64,000 nucleotides of DNA from NCBI GenBank assembly GCA_903875575.1, contig CAIQWJ010000024.1, forward strand, positions 124,001 to 188,000, in the 5' to 3' direction. Every line of letters begins with the position of its first letter. Position 1 is the first letter of the stretch. The DNA is from an uncultured Acidobacteriia bacterium. Lineage in GTDB: Bacteria; Acidobacteriota; Terriglobia; Bryobacterales; Bryobacteraceae. A model generated the notes under the pieces. The model saw only the letters and a program-made list of their open reading frames with translations, had not been told where the DNA came from and did no database searches. Below are positions 55,638-63,704 of the stretch, one piece after another. Both the position numbers and the translations under genes were made by a program.

Positions 55638-56637
55638 TTAATCGACGAGTCCAAAAGACTCTTCGATGACCACTTTTGACAATCTGAAACCATCTATAAG
55701 GACAATCGGATTCTTGCCGGCCTCGCTTGCCTCATTAATAGCGGCTCTTGAGAAGTGGCTGGTCGTGACAACAGCACCTCTGGCGAATGGCTGTAAACTG
55801 CCTCGCAGTTCAGCAACTTCCTTCCGACCTACCGAGTGCAGCCACCGTTTTGCCTGCACTTGAAACATCGTGTTTGAAAGCAACCACATCCGCTGGCCTG
55901 CTCGGGCGTTCACATCGACTCCGCCGTCCGCACTGTACTTAGTGACACAGACGTCTGCAAACCCGCAATGAACCAACAGATCTTTGATAAATAATTCAAA
56001 CCGCCTCGGCTCCAAGGCAAGCAGTTTGCTCCGAAGCTGCTCGATCTTTACGACGTCGTCGGCTGGTCGATTACCCTCCCTTACGATTTCATCGTCATCG
56101 GAATCCCCAGCACTGAGCAACCTGGAAGCAGATAACACCTCCGCCGAGACAGCACCGTCAAACGCAATCGGCACAAGAAGCGGCTCATCGTGGATCTTGA
56201 ATTCAAACAACCAGACGTCGCGAACGTTGCCCTCGGCGTCCAACTGTGCATCAGGATAGTGGCCGCAAGTATTCAAGTAGCCCCAAATACTTCCACCGTT
56301 CCGGGCCAACGGTCTTGTCTCGTCTGTTTGCGATCAGCGTGAAGCCATGGATGGGAAAATTCAACTCCTTTTGTTGAATCAGCCGTCTGTTCGCACCCGA
56401 CAGCGTCTGTGCGCCGGTTTTCCCGGCGGCAGTATATATAAGCGCTCCGCTTTCCAGCCGGTCATGGTAGGGATTCTCTCCTGCACCATGTAAACCGCCC
56501 GCAGAGGTCATAATCGCAGCCCTGGTAGGAAAGCCGGCCCGCACGCGCAAACGTATCCCACCCGCATTGGAGACTTCGAGTGACTTCAGGATTTCTTCAT
56601 TCGAATACAGATTCCCGACGATGAGTTTCTCTATCAT
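55638..56637 (-). pseudogene. type IV-like restriction endonuclease (SRA-like reader plus Mrr nuclease), frameshifted
   Basis: Two overlapping frames join into one protein of about 333 residues. The upstream frame (56637-56251) has an N-terminal SRA/PUA-like reader (GALIYTAAGKTGAQTLSGANRRL, YLGLLEYLR) that then goes out of frame to PLS-stop. The downstream frame (to 55638) continues HYPDAQLDAEGNVRDVWLFEFKI and ends in an Mrr-type nuclease with VDVNARAG ... FQVQAKRW ... GAVVTTSHF. Removing one C from the run CGGCCAC at about 56260-56266 restores the frame, so this looks like a single-base insertion or a sequencing error. Residues typical of Mrr (D, QVQAK) are kept. Confidence 0.78.
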
Positions 56638-56864
56638 TGCCCAAGCCCAGGCAGCAGTTGCTGCTCTAACGTATACGGTGGCTGCAAGAGGCTCGTGGAG
56701 CCCTCGCCCAGTAAGGCGTCAGATATCAACACAGCCACCTCCCGCAATCTTCTACCCGATTGCATCGAATTCATTATGCGTGATCGTACCAGATCCGAGA
56801 GACGAGTCAGAGGGCCCCGCGAATGGATGCTGCTCATACGCTCGAAACGTTGAACGGTTGTCAA
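56634..56864 (-). CDS. hypothetical small protein coupled to the restriction gene
   Basis: 76 residues by TTG at 56864, ending in an ATGA overlap with the restriction enzyme start. The sequence MTTVQRFERMSSIHSRG ... LRRLREV-like ... YTLEQQLLPGLGQ matches nothing I know. It could be a small partner, the tail of a larger decayed gene, or an artefact; ATG or TTG codons further in (MSSIHSRG) are possible starts. The overlap is the only strong support. Confidence 0.4.
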   Translation of the reverse strand: MTTVQRFERMSSIHSRGPLTRLSDLVRSRIMNSMQSGRRLREVAVLISDALLGEGSTSLLQPPYTLEQQLLPGLGQ

Positions 56865-56983
56865 AAGGATCGGTGCGTTTCCTGTTACCCATGACTAATG
56901 AGTTCGTATGCGCAGAATATCCGCTTTGTCATGATGGATAGGTATCGCCAGACATTGGTGGGCGACCGTTAAGCGGGCAGGAT

Positions 56984-57265
56984 ATGAGCAAACCGGAAAG
57001 TTACGCGAGTGTTTGGGACGCGATTGCGGATACCCCGGAACAGGCGGCAAACCTGAGATCGCGGGCTGAACTGATGCAGAAGATCACCGCACTGGTGAAA
57101 CAGCATGGCTGGACGCAGGCGGAGGCGGCCAGCCGCTGCGGTCTGACTCAGCCGCGAATCAACGATCTGCTGCGTGGCCGGGTTTCCAGGTTTTCGCTGG
57201 ACGCGCTGGTGAACATTGCGACCGCACTGGGGTGGCGCGTCCGTTTCGATCTCGAAGCCGCGTGA
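56984..57265 (+). CDS. XRE-family helix-turn-helix protein, HigA-like
   Basis: 93 residues with a central XRE-type helix-turn-helix: LVKQHGWTQAEAASRCGLTQPRINDLLRGRVSRFSLDALVNIATALGW. The N-terminus (ESYASVWDAIADTPEQAANLRSRAELM) is typical of XRE antitoxins such as those partnered with HigB/Gp49-like toxins, but no toxin gene is adjacent. It may be an orphan antitoxin or a stand-alone repressor. Confidence 0.82.
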   Translation: MSKPESYASVWDAIADTPEQAANLRSRAELMQKITALVKQHGWTQAEAASRCGLTQPRINDLLRGRVSRFSLDALVNIATALGWRVRFDLEAA

Positions 57266-57330
57266 TCTGGCGGCAAGGTGCCGGCCACGATTTGGCAGCC
57301 ATATAATGTGCATTTTTCAGCTAACTATGC

Positions 57331-57336
57331 TATACT
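57331..57336 (+). promoter_or_regulatory. extended -10 box (TGCTATACT) before RHH gene
   Basis: TGC followed by TATACT in the AT-rich stretch 57300-57350; expected transcription start near 57343, about ten bases before the ATG. A -35 match is weak. Confidence 0.5.
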
Positions 57337-57352
57337 AATTCTGTAGACACCT

Positions 57353-57565
57353 ATGCCGGCGCGAAAAACAATGACGCTGAACCTGACCGAGGCGGAGATG
57401 GACGCCTTGGAATCGCTTTGCAAACAAAAAGACTTAAGCAAAACGGCCGTGCTGCGGCAGGCTCTTCGGCTTTACCAACTGCTGGACACAAGGCTGGCCC
57501 AGGGGGATAGCGTCTTCTTCGAAGAGAAGGACAAGAAGAACCGTTCGGAGCTAGTGGTTTTGTGA
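57353..57565 (+). CDS. ribbon-helix-helix (CopG-like) protein, probable antitoxin
   Basis: 70 residues: TMTLNLTEAEMDALESLCKQKDLSKTAVLRQALRLYQLLDTRLAQG fits a ribbon-helix-helix DNA-binding domain. Its reading frame continues, after a single TGA, into the GNAT-like coding region, so the two are in the same phase with no overlap. RHH antitoxins commonly neutralise GNAT toxins such as TacT and AtaT; this pairing is inferred. Confidence 0.82.
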   Translation: MPARKTMTLNLTEAEMDALESLCKQKDLSKTAVLRQALRLYQLLDTRLAQGDSVFFEEKDKKNRSELVVL

Positions 57566-57619
57566 GGTGCACCCGTCTTCCTGCTCCATCGGGCGGCGAA
57601 CGAACTGGTTGGGGCGAGT

Positions 57620-58168
57620 TTGATCGATGGCGTTCCGGCTGCGGCCGTGGCGGAGGCGGAGCGCGAATGGAAGGCGGTTCGGGAGCGCGCCGGCTTTGAA
57701 GGTGAACGCCTGCCTGGCTCGGCGGGATTACAGCATAGTCACTGGGATTGGGATCGGAAGCATCGCTCTACGAAAGGGTTGCTGGCCTACCGGATGTTGG
57801 GAATTGAGTGCAATGGTCAAATGCAGGGGCTGATGCTGCTCAAAATGGCTGGCTGCAATGCCCGCTTGCCCGAACAGGCGGGGAAGGATCTGGTGTATGT
57901 CGACTACATCGAGGCAGCGCCGTGGAATCTGAAGAGCGTGGTTGCTCAGCCCCGATTCGGGCTGGTCGGCGTGGTGCTGATTGCGGCAGCCATTCAGAGC
58001 AGTAAGGAGAACGGATTCAAAGGCAGGATTGGGTTGCACTCGCTGGGGCAGGCCGAGGCGTTCTATCGCGACAAGTGCCGGATGACGGAGCTTGGGGGCG
58101 ACCCGGAGAAGCAGGATTTGGTTTATTTCGAAATGAACGCGGCACAGGCCGATAAGTTTGTTAGATAG
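57620..58168 (+). CDS. GNAT-like protein, putative toxin partner of the RHH protein
   Basis: 182 residues from TTG 57620 (GGGGCGAG upstream). A GNAT-like fold is suggested by VYVDYIEAAPWNLKSV, GLVGVVLIAAAIQSSKENGFKGRIGLHSLGQAEAFYRDKCRMTELGG, which resembles acetyl-CoA loop and helix patterns of N-acetyltransferases. No ATG or GTG precedes it in frame after the RHH stop at 57563-57565. The pair may be a TacT/AtaT-like toxin-antitoxin module, but no toxin signature beyond neighbourhood is visible. Confidence 0.65.
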   Translation: MIDGVPAAAVAEAEREWKAVRERAGFEGERLPGSAGLQHSHWDWDRKHRSTKGLLAYRMLGIECNGQMQGLMLLKMAGCNARLPEQAGKDLVYVDYIEAAPWNLKSVVAQPRFGLVGVVLIAAAIQSSKENGFKGRIGLHSLGQAEAFYRDKCRMTELGGDPEKQDLVYFEMNAAQADKFVR

Positions 58169-58182
58169 ATAGGAGAAGGAAT

Positions 58183-58353
58183 ATGAAACTCCCTTTAGAT
58201 CGTGAGTGGTACCTTCAACGTGCAGGCGAAGATGAGCCGATTGACATTGCGGCGGGGTCGATCGCTGGCCCGGGGGCGAGGGACTCCGCGAATGGCGCAG
58301 AGAGCGGAATTCAGGCTCGTACCGCCGGCGCTGGCGGCGGTACGGGCGATTAG
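58183..58353 (+). CDS. small hypothetical protein (56 aa)
   Basis: ATG 58183 with a strong SD (AGGAGAAGGA, 58171-58180), 14 bases after the GNAT-like gene. It encodes MKLPLDREWYLQRAGEDEPIDIA then AGSIAGPGARDS ... AGAGGGTGD, acidic then Gly/Ala-rich. No family is recognised; it could be a third member of the RHH-GNAT unit. A DUF2442 gene follows. Confidence 0.5.
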   Translation: MKLPLDREWYLQRAGEDEPIDIAAGSIAGPGARDSANGAESGIQARTAGAGGGTGD

Positions 58354-58361
58354 CTGAGGTT

Positions 58362-58607
58362 GTGATCACTTCCCATCCTGATTCCGGCGAGCGCGTGCGG
58401 AACGTGCACGTCACAGAGGACACGCTGGCGGTTGACCTTGCCGACGGACGCACGATTATTGTTCCGCTGGCGTGGTATCCACGGCTGCTGAATGCTACAG
58501 CCCAACAGCGCGCCCACTGGAAGGTCAGCGGCGCAGGTTATGGAATTCACTGGCCGGAGATCGACGAGGACCTGAGTTCGGAAGGTTTGCTGCGGTATAT
58601 TGGCTGA
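58362..58607 (+). CDS. DUF2442 domain protein
   Basis: 81 residues from a GTG at 58362. The pattern DTLAVDLADGRTIIVPLAWYPRLLNATAQQRAHW and GIHWPEIDEDLSSEGLL is the DUF2442 signature. These small proteins usually accompany DUF4160 proteins, perhaps as toxin-antitoxin partners, but no DUF4160 gene is adjacent here (the preceding 56-residue ORF is unrelated in length). It ends 14 bases before a convergent esterase gene. Confidence 0.83.
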   Translation: MITSHPDSGERVRNVHVTEDTLAVDLADGRTIIVPLAWYPRLLNATAQQRAHWKVSGAGYGIHWPEIDEDLSSEGLLRYIG

Positions 58608-58621
58608 ACGAAATTCCCCCC

Positions 58622-59926
58622 CTACCACGCCTCCCGATTCGTCACACTCACCCGGAACATCGGCTTGGCGCGCTCCGCATCCTCCATCTGGTAAACCTGC
58701 TGCGTCTTCGCCGGGTCATAATCCCGCCACAGCCACGTGAGCGATTCCGGCAAATCCAGCGCGCCCTGCGCAATCGCGTGCATGCTCACGCCAAACCGGA
58801 AATGGAAATCGTACCCGCGCAGCTTCAGACTGTTGGCCAGTTGAATATTGTTCAGTGGCCAGCTGCCGGTGTTGTTCTCCATATCGTCCGACCCGTCCGA
58901 CATCCACACCCGCAGGTTCTTCTTCGCCTCCCGCCGCACGCGATGCGCCACAATGTAGCCGCCATCCTCGTTCTTCTCCGGATGCCACTGGATCGCCGTA
59001 TAGCTGCCGATGTGCGATAACACGCGGCTGAACTGATCTGGATAATACCAGGCCACATTCATGGCACAAATCGCGCCAGACGACGCCCCCGCGATGGCGC
59101 GCGAATAGGCATCCTTGCGGACCTTGTAAGTCTTCTCCACATCGGCCAGGACTTCGTCCAGAAGGTATTTGCCGTAGCGGTCTGACGCCGTATCGTATTC
59201 AATGCTGCGCATGGCGGCCCCAGGTCCGGTAGCCTCCGGCCCGCCCGTGCCCGGCTGGATCAGGACGTGAATCATCGGCGGAATCTTCTTCTGCGCCACC
59301 AGGTTATCGGAAACGATCTGCAAACGCAGCCGCATCAGGTCCTGATTGCCGACAATCGTCTCGCCATCCTGCCAGACCATGAGCGGCGCGCCGTTGACAA
59401 GGTCGGCACCCGGGTTCACGTAGACCCAGTAGTTCGATTGCATCCCGGGATACACTTTGCTCACCAACGTCTTGCGCTCGCTCAGCTTGCCGCGCGCGAC
59501 GCCGGGCTGCGGGTAAGAGTCGGGGTTATAGCCGGCCACCTGATAGGCGCCGAGCTCGCGGCCATTGGCGAAATAGTGGTACTGGTGGGTGGTGCCGAGG
59601 CGCAGCATCTTCAGCAGGTACCAGTAATTGGTGCCCGCGACGCGTTTCATGGGGACGGGCGCTTCGCTATCGATGACGACGGTGGCATCGGACGGGGTTT
59701 CGACGGCGAACAGGAATTCCTGACCCCAGACCGCGACGCCGTCGCGCCCGGCGAGTTCGGGGAGGCGATAACCGAAGGCGTCTTTGCGGGCGAGGAGTTC
59801 GGCGAGGCGGGGGGAATCGGCGCGGGCTGCTTCGATGAGGTCCTGAAGGGGATTGGGGGACGGAGTGGTTTGGGCAAAGAGTACCGGCAGGCAGAAGAAG
59901 GTGATGGCGATGGTGCGTTGGAGCAT
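58622..59926 (-). CDS. exported esterase of the enterochelin-esterase-like family (second copy)
   Basis: 434 residues: signal peptide (1 to about 18), an N-terminal beta-sandwich (VAVWGQEFLFAVETPSDATVVID), then a Fes/esterase alpha/beta-hydrolase with the nucleophile in IAGASSGAICAMNVAWYYPDQFSRVLSHIGSY, and probable acid/histidine near WMSDGSDDMEN and FGVSMHAI. It is a distant homologue of the esterase at 25968. No SD; TAGAAT ends seven bases before the ATG. Confidence 0.8.
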   Translation of the reverse strand: MLQRTIAITFFCLPVLFAQTTPSPNPLQDLIEAARADSPRLAELLARKDAFGYRLPELAGRDGVAVWGQEFLFAVETPSDATVVIDSEAPVPMKRVAGTNYWYLLKMLRLGTTHQYHYFANGRELGAYQVAGYNPDSYPQPGVARGKLSERKTLVSKVYPGMQSNYWVYVNPGADLVNGAPLMVWQDGETIVGNQDLMRLRLQIVSDNLVAQKKIPPMIHVLIQPGTGGPEATGPGAAMRSIEYDTASDRYGKYLLDEVLADVEKTYKVRKDAYSRAIAGASSGAICAMNVAWYYPDQFSRVLSHIGSYTAIQWHPEKNEDGGYIVAHRVRREAKKNLRVWMSDGSDDMENNTGSWPLNNIQLANSLKLRGYDFHFRFGVSMHAIAQGALDLPESLTWLWRDYDPAKTQQVYQMEDAERAKPMFRVSVTNREAW

Positions 59927-59976
59927 GGAATGGATTCTATCGCTTTCGGCGAGGGATAGAATAGTGGAAAGAAAGA

Positions 59977-60240
59977 ATGACGAGGCTCACCGACAAAACG
60001 CGCGCGCTGGAACGGGTCATGGAAATCGCGGAGCGAATTTCGTCCCTGCCAGTCCTCGATCCGCGAACGCCGGACGAGATCATCGGATACGACGAGCACG
60101 GCATTCCTGCCACTGAGCCGGATCCGCAAGGACGTGCGGACCGGAAGAGCATGGCGCAACTGTTTGCGGAATCCCCGTTCAACGGACTCAATATGGGTTT
60201 TGAACGAGAATTGGACTGCGGTCGCGACGTCGACCTCTGA
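59977..60240 (+). CDS. VapB-like antitoxin protein, apparently orphan
   Basis: 87 residues. The segment RALERVMEIAERISSLPVLDPRTPDEIIGYDEHGIP matches the C-terminal half of VapB antitoxins, while the C-terminus SMAQLFAESPFNGLNMGFERELDCGRDVDL resembles a different short antitoxin tail, as in AbrB-like VapB proteins. The usual N-terminal DNA-binding half is missing. No toxin gene follows; an inverted repeat comes next. Confidence 0.65.
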   Translation: MTRLTDKTRALERVMEIAERISSLPVLDPRTPDEIIGYDEHGIPATEPDPQGRADRKSMAQLFAESPFNGLNMGFERELDCGRDVDL

Positions 60241-60261
60241 ATAATCGCCTCGCTCTGACTT

Positions 60262-60288
60262 GGCAGGCAAATCGCCTGCCCCACACTT
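60262..60288. repeat. REP-like hairpin (GGCAGGC/GCCTGCC)
   Basis: GGCAGGC (60262-60268) and GCCTGCC (60274-60280) form a seven-base stem with a five-base loop, followed by CCACACT. Read on the minus strand this is AGTGTGGGGCAGGC, related to the element at 28425. It follows the VapB-like gene and may help end its transcript. Confidence 0.55.
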
Positions 60289-60350
60289 CATGACTTGCCT
60301 GTTACAATCAGGTCGTTCCATTCGTTGCATAATTCCTTAACAATTCAAAG

Positions 60351-61169
60351 ATGCCTTCACCCCGTAAAGCCTCTCCACGCAAGACCGGCGCACTGAAAGC
60401 CCCGGCTATCGAGCTCCCCGTCCGGGACACTCACGCGGGGTCCACTATTGAAGAGCTCGCGCGTCGGCTGCGCCCGGAATTGACGCCCCTCAACAAGCAG
60501 TTCGCCTGGCATCCGCTGTTCCCCATCGCCGAAGAAGACCAGCGTCAGTACCTGCAGGACCCGATCGAGTCCCTTCCCGCTGCGGCGCTGGCACTGCTGC
60601 CGAAGATCGCCGTCGTGCTCGCTCCTTATCTGGAAAAAGGCACCGGTCAGGCGGGAACAATCGTTGTGGATACCAAGCCGTCGGAAGCGAAACTGGCACT
60701 CTCCGCCCGCGTAGAAGGCCCGGGATTTGCCACCCTGTTTTTCACCGTGAAGGGCGAGCAGGTTGCCGATTATCATTATTTCTTCTACGACGAACTCTCC
60801 GCCCTGCTTTCGCACAGCTGGCCGAAGAAAACGATGGACATATGGCACGCGCTGCTCCGCGAGGAGCTGAGCGCCGAAATCCACGGCGAAGTGGACGAGC
60901 GTAGCTGGCGGCAGAAGCAGGCGCTGCTGCGGCGGCCGATGAATGCGCGTCGTGACGGCAAGCCGTTTCGCGAGTATGCACGGCAGTCGTTTGAAGATAC
61001 GATGACGCTGTATCTGCACGGGATTTGCTGCGATATCGACGTGGATACGGGCCCGCGTCAGTTGCCAAGCCGATGTTTGCGCAAGCGTCTGGAACTGCTG
61101 AAATCACTGTTCCCGCCGCCGGATGGGCGCGGCGTTTTTCCGGAAGATCTAAAGGAAAAGCGGAAGTAG
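60351..61169 (+). CDS. conserved hypothetical cytoplasmic protein
   Basis: 272 residues, basic N-terminus (MPSPRKASPRKTGALKA), no signal peptide or membrane segment. Mixed alpha/beta sequence including VVLAPYLEKGTGQAGTIVVDTKPSEAKLALSARV and YLHGICCDIDVDTGPRQLPSRCLRKRLELLKSLFPP with several cysteines. I do not recognise the family. Upstream CATAAT at 60330-60335 is a possible -10. It is followed 150 bases later by a DEAD-box helicase, with no clear operon link. Confidence 0.65.
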   Translation: MPSPRKASPRKTGALKAPAIELPVRDTHAGSTIEELARRLRPELTPLNKQFAWHPLFPIAEEDQRQYLQDPIESLPAAALALLPKIAVVLAPYLEKGTGQAGTIVVDTKPSEAKLALSARVEGPGFATLFFTVKGEQVADYHYFFYDELSALLSHSWPKKTMDIWHALLREELSAEIHGEVDERSWRQKQALLRRPMNARRDGKPFREYARQSFEDTMTLYLHGICCDIDVDTGPRQLPSRCLRKRLELLKSLFPPPDGRGVFPEDLKEKRK

Positions 61170-61318
61170 ACGAGCTATTACAAACGCCGCAAAACATTTC
61201 ACCACCCCGTTGTGGTAAACTAATCTTGTATACGAAGTTGATCCGCGCTTTCCCTTTCCGTAGTCTTTGCACCATCTGTGGATCTCGCCGATTTTTTCCT
61301 GTACCAAAAAACCAATAG

Positions 61319-62614
61319 ATGACAACTTTTTCAGATTTAATAGCATCACCCGTCCTGCGCAAGAACCTGGCGTCGGCGAAATTCGTTGAGCCCACGCCGA
61401 TCCAGGCGCAGGCTATTCCCCCCGCTCTTCTAGGCCTCGACATTGTTGCTACCGCCCAAACGGGCACCGGCAAGACGCTGGCCTTCTCGCTCCCGATTAT
61501 TGAACTCCTGGGACGGGCCGCGCTTGACAAACAAACGCAGAGCAATAAACCGCAGGCGCTGGTCCTCACTCCGACCCGCGAACTGGCAATCCAGATTTAC
61601 GAAGCTTTCACCGCGATTTCCGCCAACACCGGTCTTCGGGCCGCGGTTGTCGTCGGCGGTATGAGTGAACAGAAGCAATTGCAGGCAATCAAGCGCGGCG
61701 TACAGGTCGTTATCGCGACCCCCGGCCGTTTGTGCGATTTCCTCAAGCGGAGGCTGGTCGCACTCGACTGCGTGAAAATCGCCGTCCTCGACGAAGCGGA
61801 CCGCATGCTGGACATGGGTTTCATCCCCGATGTGGAACGCATTCTGCGTCTCACGGCGGAAGATCGTCAGACCCTGTTCTTTTCGGCCACTTTCGAGACG
61901 GGTGCCACCGCGGCGCTGATCTCCAAGCACATGAAGAATCCGACCCGCATTACGGTCGGCTCCACCACCAAGCCTGCGGAAAACATCGAAATGCATGTTT
62001 ACCAGGTGGATCAGGACCGCAAGCTCGGCCTGCTCAACAGCCTGCTGAAAACGCAGCAGGGTTCGTTCCTGGTTTTCGCCCGTACCAAGCACGGCGCGGA
62101 AAAGCTGGCAAAGAAGCTGGCCATCGGTGGCGTGAAATCGACCGCGATTCACGGTGATCGTTCGCAGAATCAGCGCAACTCCGCACTCAAGGGTTTCCAG
62201 GACGGGCAGTATCGCGTTCTGGTTGCAACTGACGTGGCGGCGCGCGGCATTCACGTGGACAACATCGCTCACGTGGTCAATTACGATCTGCCGCAGGCTC
62301 CGGAAGATTTCATTCATCGCGTCGGCCGTACAGGACGCGCGGGTCAGGCCGGCGTGGCTTCCACGTTTGCTACCAGCGCCGAACGCAATGGCATTCGCGC
62401 GATTGAACGCACGCTCAAGATGACGCTCACGCGCCGCGAACTCCCGGAAGGGATCGTGCGCGAGGATCGTTCGGCCGCTCCGGTCATTGAAATGCCGAAG
62501 CGCCACGGCGCCTATGCGCATGAGGCCAATGTGGCGGCGAAGAAGTTCGGCAACAGCAAGCCGTCGTTCTCGTCGTTCAAGCCGCGTCGCAGCCGTTTCG
62601 CAGCGGGAAGATAA
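61319..62614 (+). CDS. DEAD-box RNA helicase, RhlE-like
   Basis: 431 residues with all core helicase motifs: Q motif (FVEPTPIQAQAIPPALLG), AQTGTGKT (about 48-55), PTRELAIQ, TPGRLCD, DEAD (in VLDEADRMLDMGF), SAT, VFARTKHGAEKLA, DVAARGIHVDN and HRVGRTGRAG. The C-terminal tail is basic (SFKPRRSRFAAGR), as in RhlE-type proteins acting in ribosome assembly or RNA turnover. It ends in a strong intrinsic terminator (62647). The gene is monocistronic. Confidence 0.93.
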   Translation: MTTFSDLIASPVLRKNLASAKFVEPTPIQAQAIPPALLGLDIVATAQTGTGKTLAFSLPIIELLGRAALDKQTQSNKPQALVLTPTRELAIQIYEAFTAISANTGLRAAVVVGGMSEQKQLQAIKRGVQVVIATPGRLCDFLKRRLVALDCVKIAVLDEADRMLDMGFIPDVERILRLTAEDRQTLFFSATFETGATAALISKHMKNPTRITVGSTTKPAENIEMHVYQVDQDRKLGLLNSLLKTQQGSFLVFARTKHGAEKLAKKLAIGGVKSTAIHGDRSQNQRNSALKGFQDGQYRVLVATDVAARGIHVDNIAHVVNYDLPQAPEDFIHRVGRTGRAGQAGVASTFATSAERNGIRAIERTLKMTLTRRELPEGIVREDRSAAPVIEMPKRHGAYAHEANVAAKKFGNSKPSFSSFKPRRSRFAAGR

Positions 62615-62646
62615 TACAGCTTTCAGCGATCCGCTGTCAGCCTTCA

Positions 62647-62685
62647 GCGCCCAAACCGGAGATTTCCGGCTTGGGCGCTTTTTTT
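62647..62685 (+). terminator. intrinsic terminator of the DEAD-box helicase gene
   Basis: GCGCCCAAACCGG (62647-62659) and CCGGCTTGGGCGC (62666-62678) form a 12-pair stem with one mismatch and a six-base loop, followed by seven T. The clearest terminator in the window. Confidence 0.92.
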
Positions 62686-62711
62686 GTGCGTCCGATTATT
62701 TGAGCTCGACC

Positions 62712-63686
62712 CTATTTGAGATCAACCCAGGTGATGCCGGTCAGGCTTCCCTGCCCTGTCAGGATCGTGTGGCTGTCGGAACCATCGAGCTTCGCGCTGT
62801 AGACATTGCCGCCGAGATCGGTGTAATACATGCGGCCGCCTTTGAGATCGAGCGCGAGGCCGATACCTTCTTTGAGGCCACCTGTGAGGATCTGCAGATC
62901 CTTTCGCGCCTTCGGCTGCACGCCGGCGGGCGGATCCATCGGCGCGCGGTTCACGGTGTTACCTGCGGGCGGATCGCCGCGGTCGGTCCAGTACATGGTA
63001 CGGTGGGCGAGATCCAGATCCATGTCGATGGGTTCCGGCAGCGCGTCGAACAGGAGTTCGATGTCTTTCCTGTTGAGCGCGGTCTGCCCTTTCGGGATTT
63101 CGAGATTGGCGCGGAAGATGCGACCATCGCCGCCGCTGCCCTTTTGGGTCCAGTAAACTTTGCCGCCGTCGATATCGAGCGCGATGCCAACGCACCAGTT
63201 CGTGGCGTCTTTGCGAGCCGCGTCACCCTGCGCGGTTTCGACGAGCGTTTCGATATTGGAGCCGTCGATATTGGCGCGCATGATGCGCATGCCTTCGCGA
63301 TCTGACCAGTAGAGTTTGTTGTGTTTGGAATCGAGCTTCAGTTGCTTGGGCGTCCAGGTGCCGGCCCTGGGCACGATGGTAGTGAGGTTGCCGCCATCGA
63401 GATCGGAACGTTCGATAGTGCCGTCGTTCGCGCTGACGTTGCCCATGTTGGTCCAGTAGATTTTCTTCGACGCAGTGTCGACCACGATGCCGTCGGGACC
63501 GGCGTTGCGGCCAGGGACGAGGACCTTGAGGTCGGAGCCATCGTCATTGACCGAGACGACGCGACCGCCACCGCCAATGCTCAGAAAGAAGAGGCGACCT
63601 GTGTGGGCGGGGTTCGGCGTATTCTCGGCGGCGAAAAGTAATGTGGTCAGGGCGAACAGAGCCGCGATCCGGTAGTGGGAAAACAT
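62712..63686 (-). CDS. exported YWTD/LDL-receptor-like propeller protein
   Basis: 324 residues with a signal peptide (1 to about 20). YWTD-type beta-propeller repeats are visible: KIYWTNMGNVSANDGTIERSDLDG, KLYWSDREGMRIMRANIDGSNIETLV, KVYWTQKGSGGDGRIFRANL and TMYWTDRGDPPAGNTVNRAPMD. Such propellers often bind proteins; bacterial members are common in Planctomycetes and Acidobacteria (from memory) and are frequently mislabelled as dehydrogenases. TATACT ends nine bases before the ATG, with no SD. Confidence 0.85.
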   Translation of the reverse strand: MFSHYRIAALFALTTLLFAAENTPNPAHTGRLFFLSIGGGGRVVSVNDDGSDLKVLVPGRNAGPDGIVVDTASKKIYWTNMGNVSANDGTIERSDLDGGNLTTIVPRAGTWTPKQLKLDSKHNKLYWSDREGMRIMRANIDGSNIETLVETAQGDAARKDATNWCVGIALDIDGGKVYWTQKGSGGDGRIFRANLEIPKGQTALNRKDIELLFDALPEPIDMDLDLAHRTMYWTDRGDPPAGNTVNRAPMDPPAGVQPKARKDLQILTGGLKEGIGLALDLKGGRMYYTDLGGNVYSAKLDGSDSHTILTGQGSLTGITWVDLK

Positions 63687-63704
63687 GGTGAAGCCAGTAT
63701 ACGC

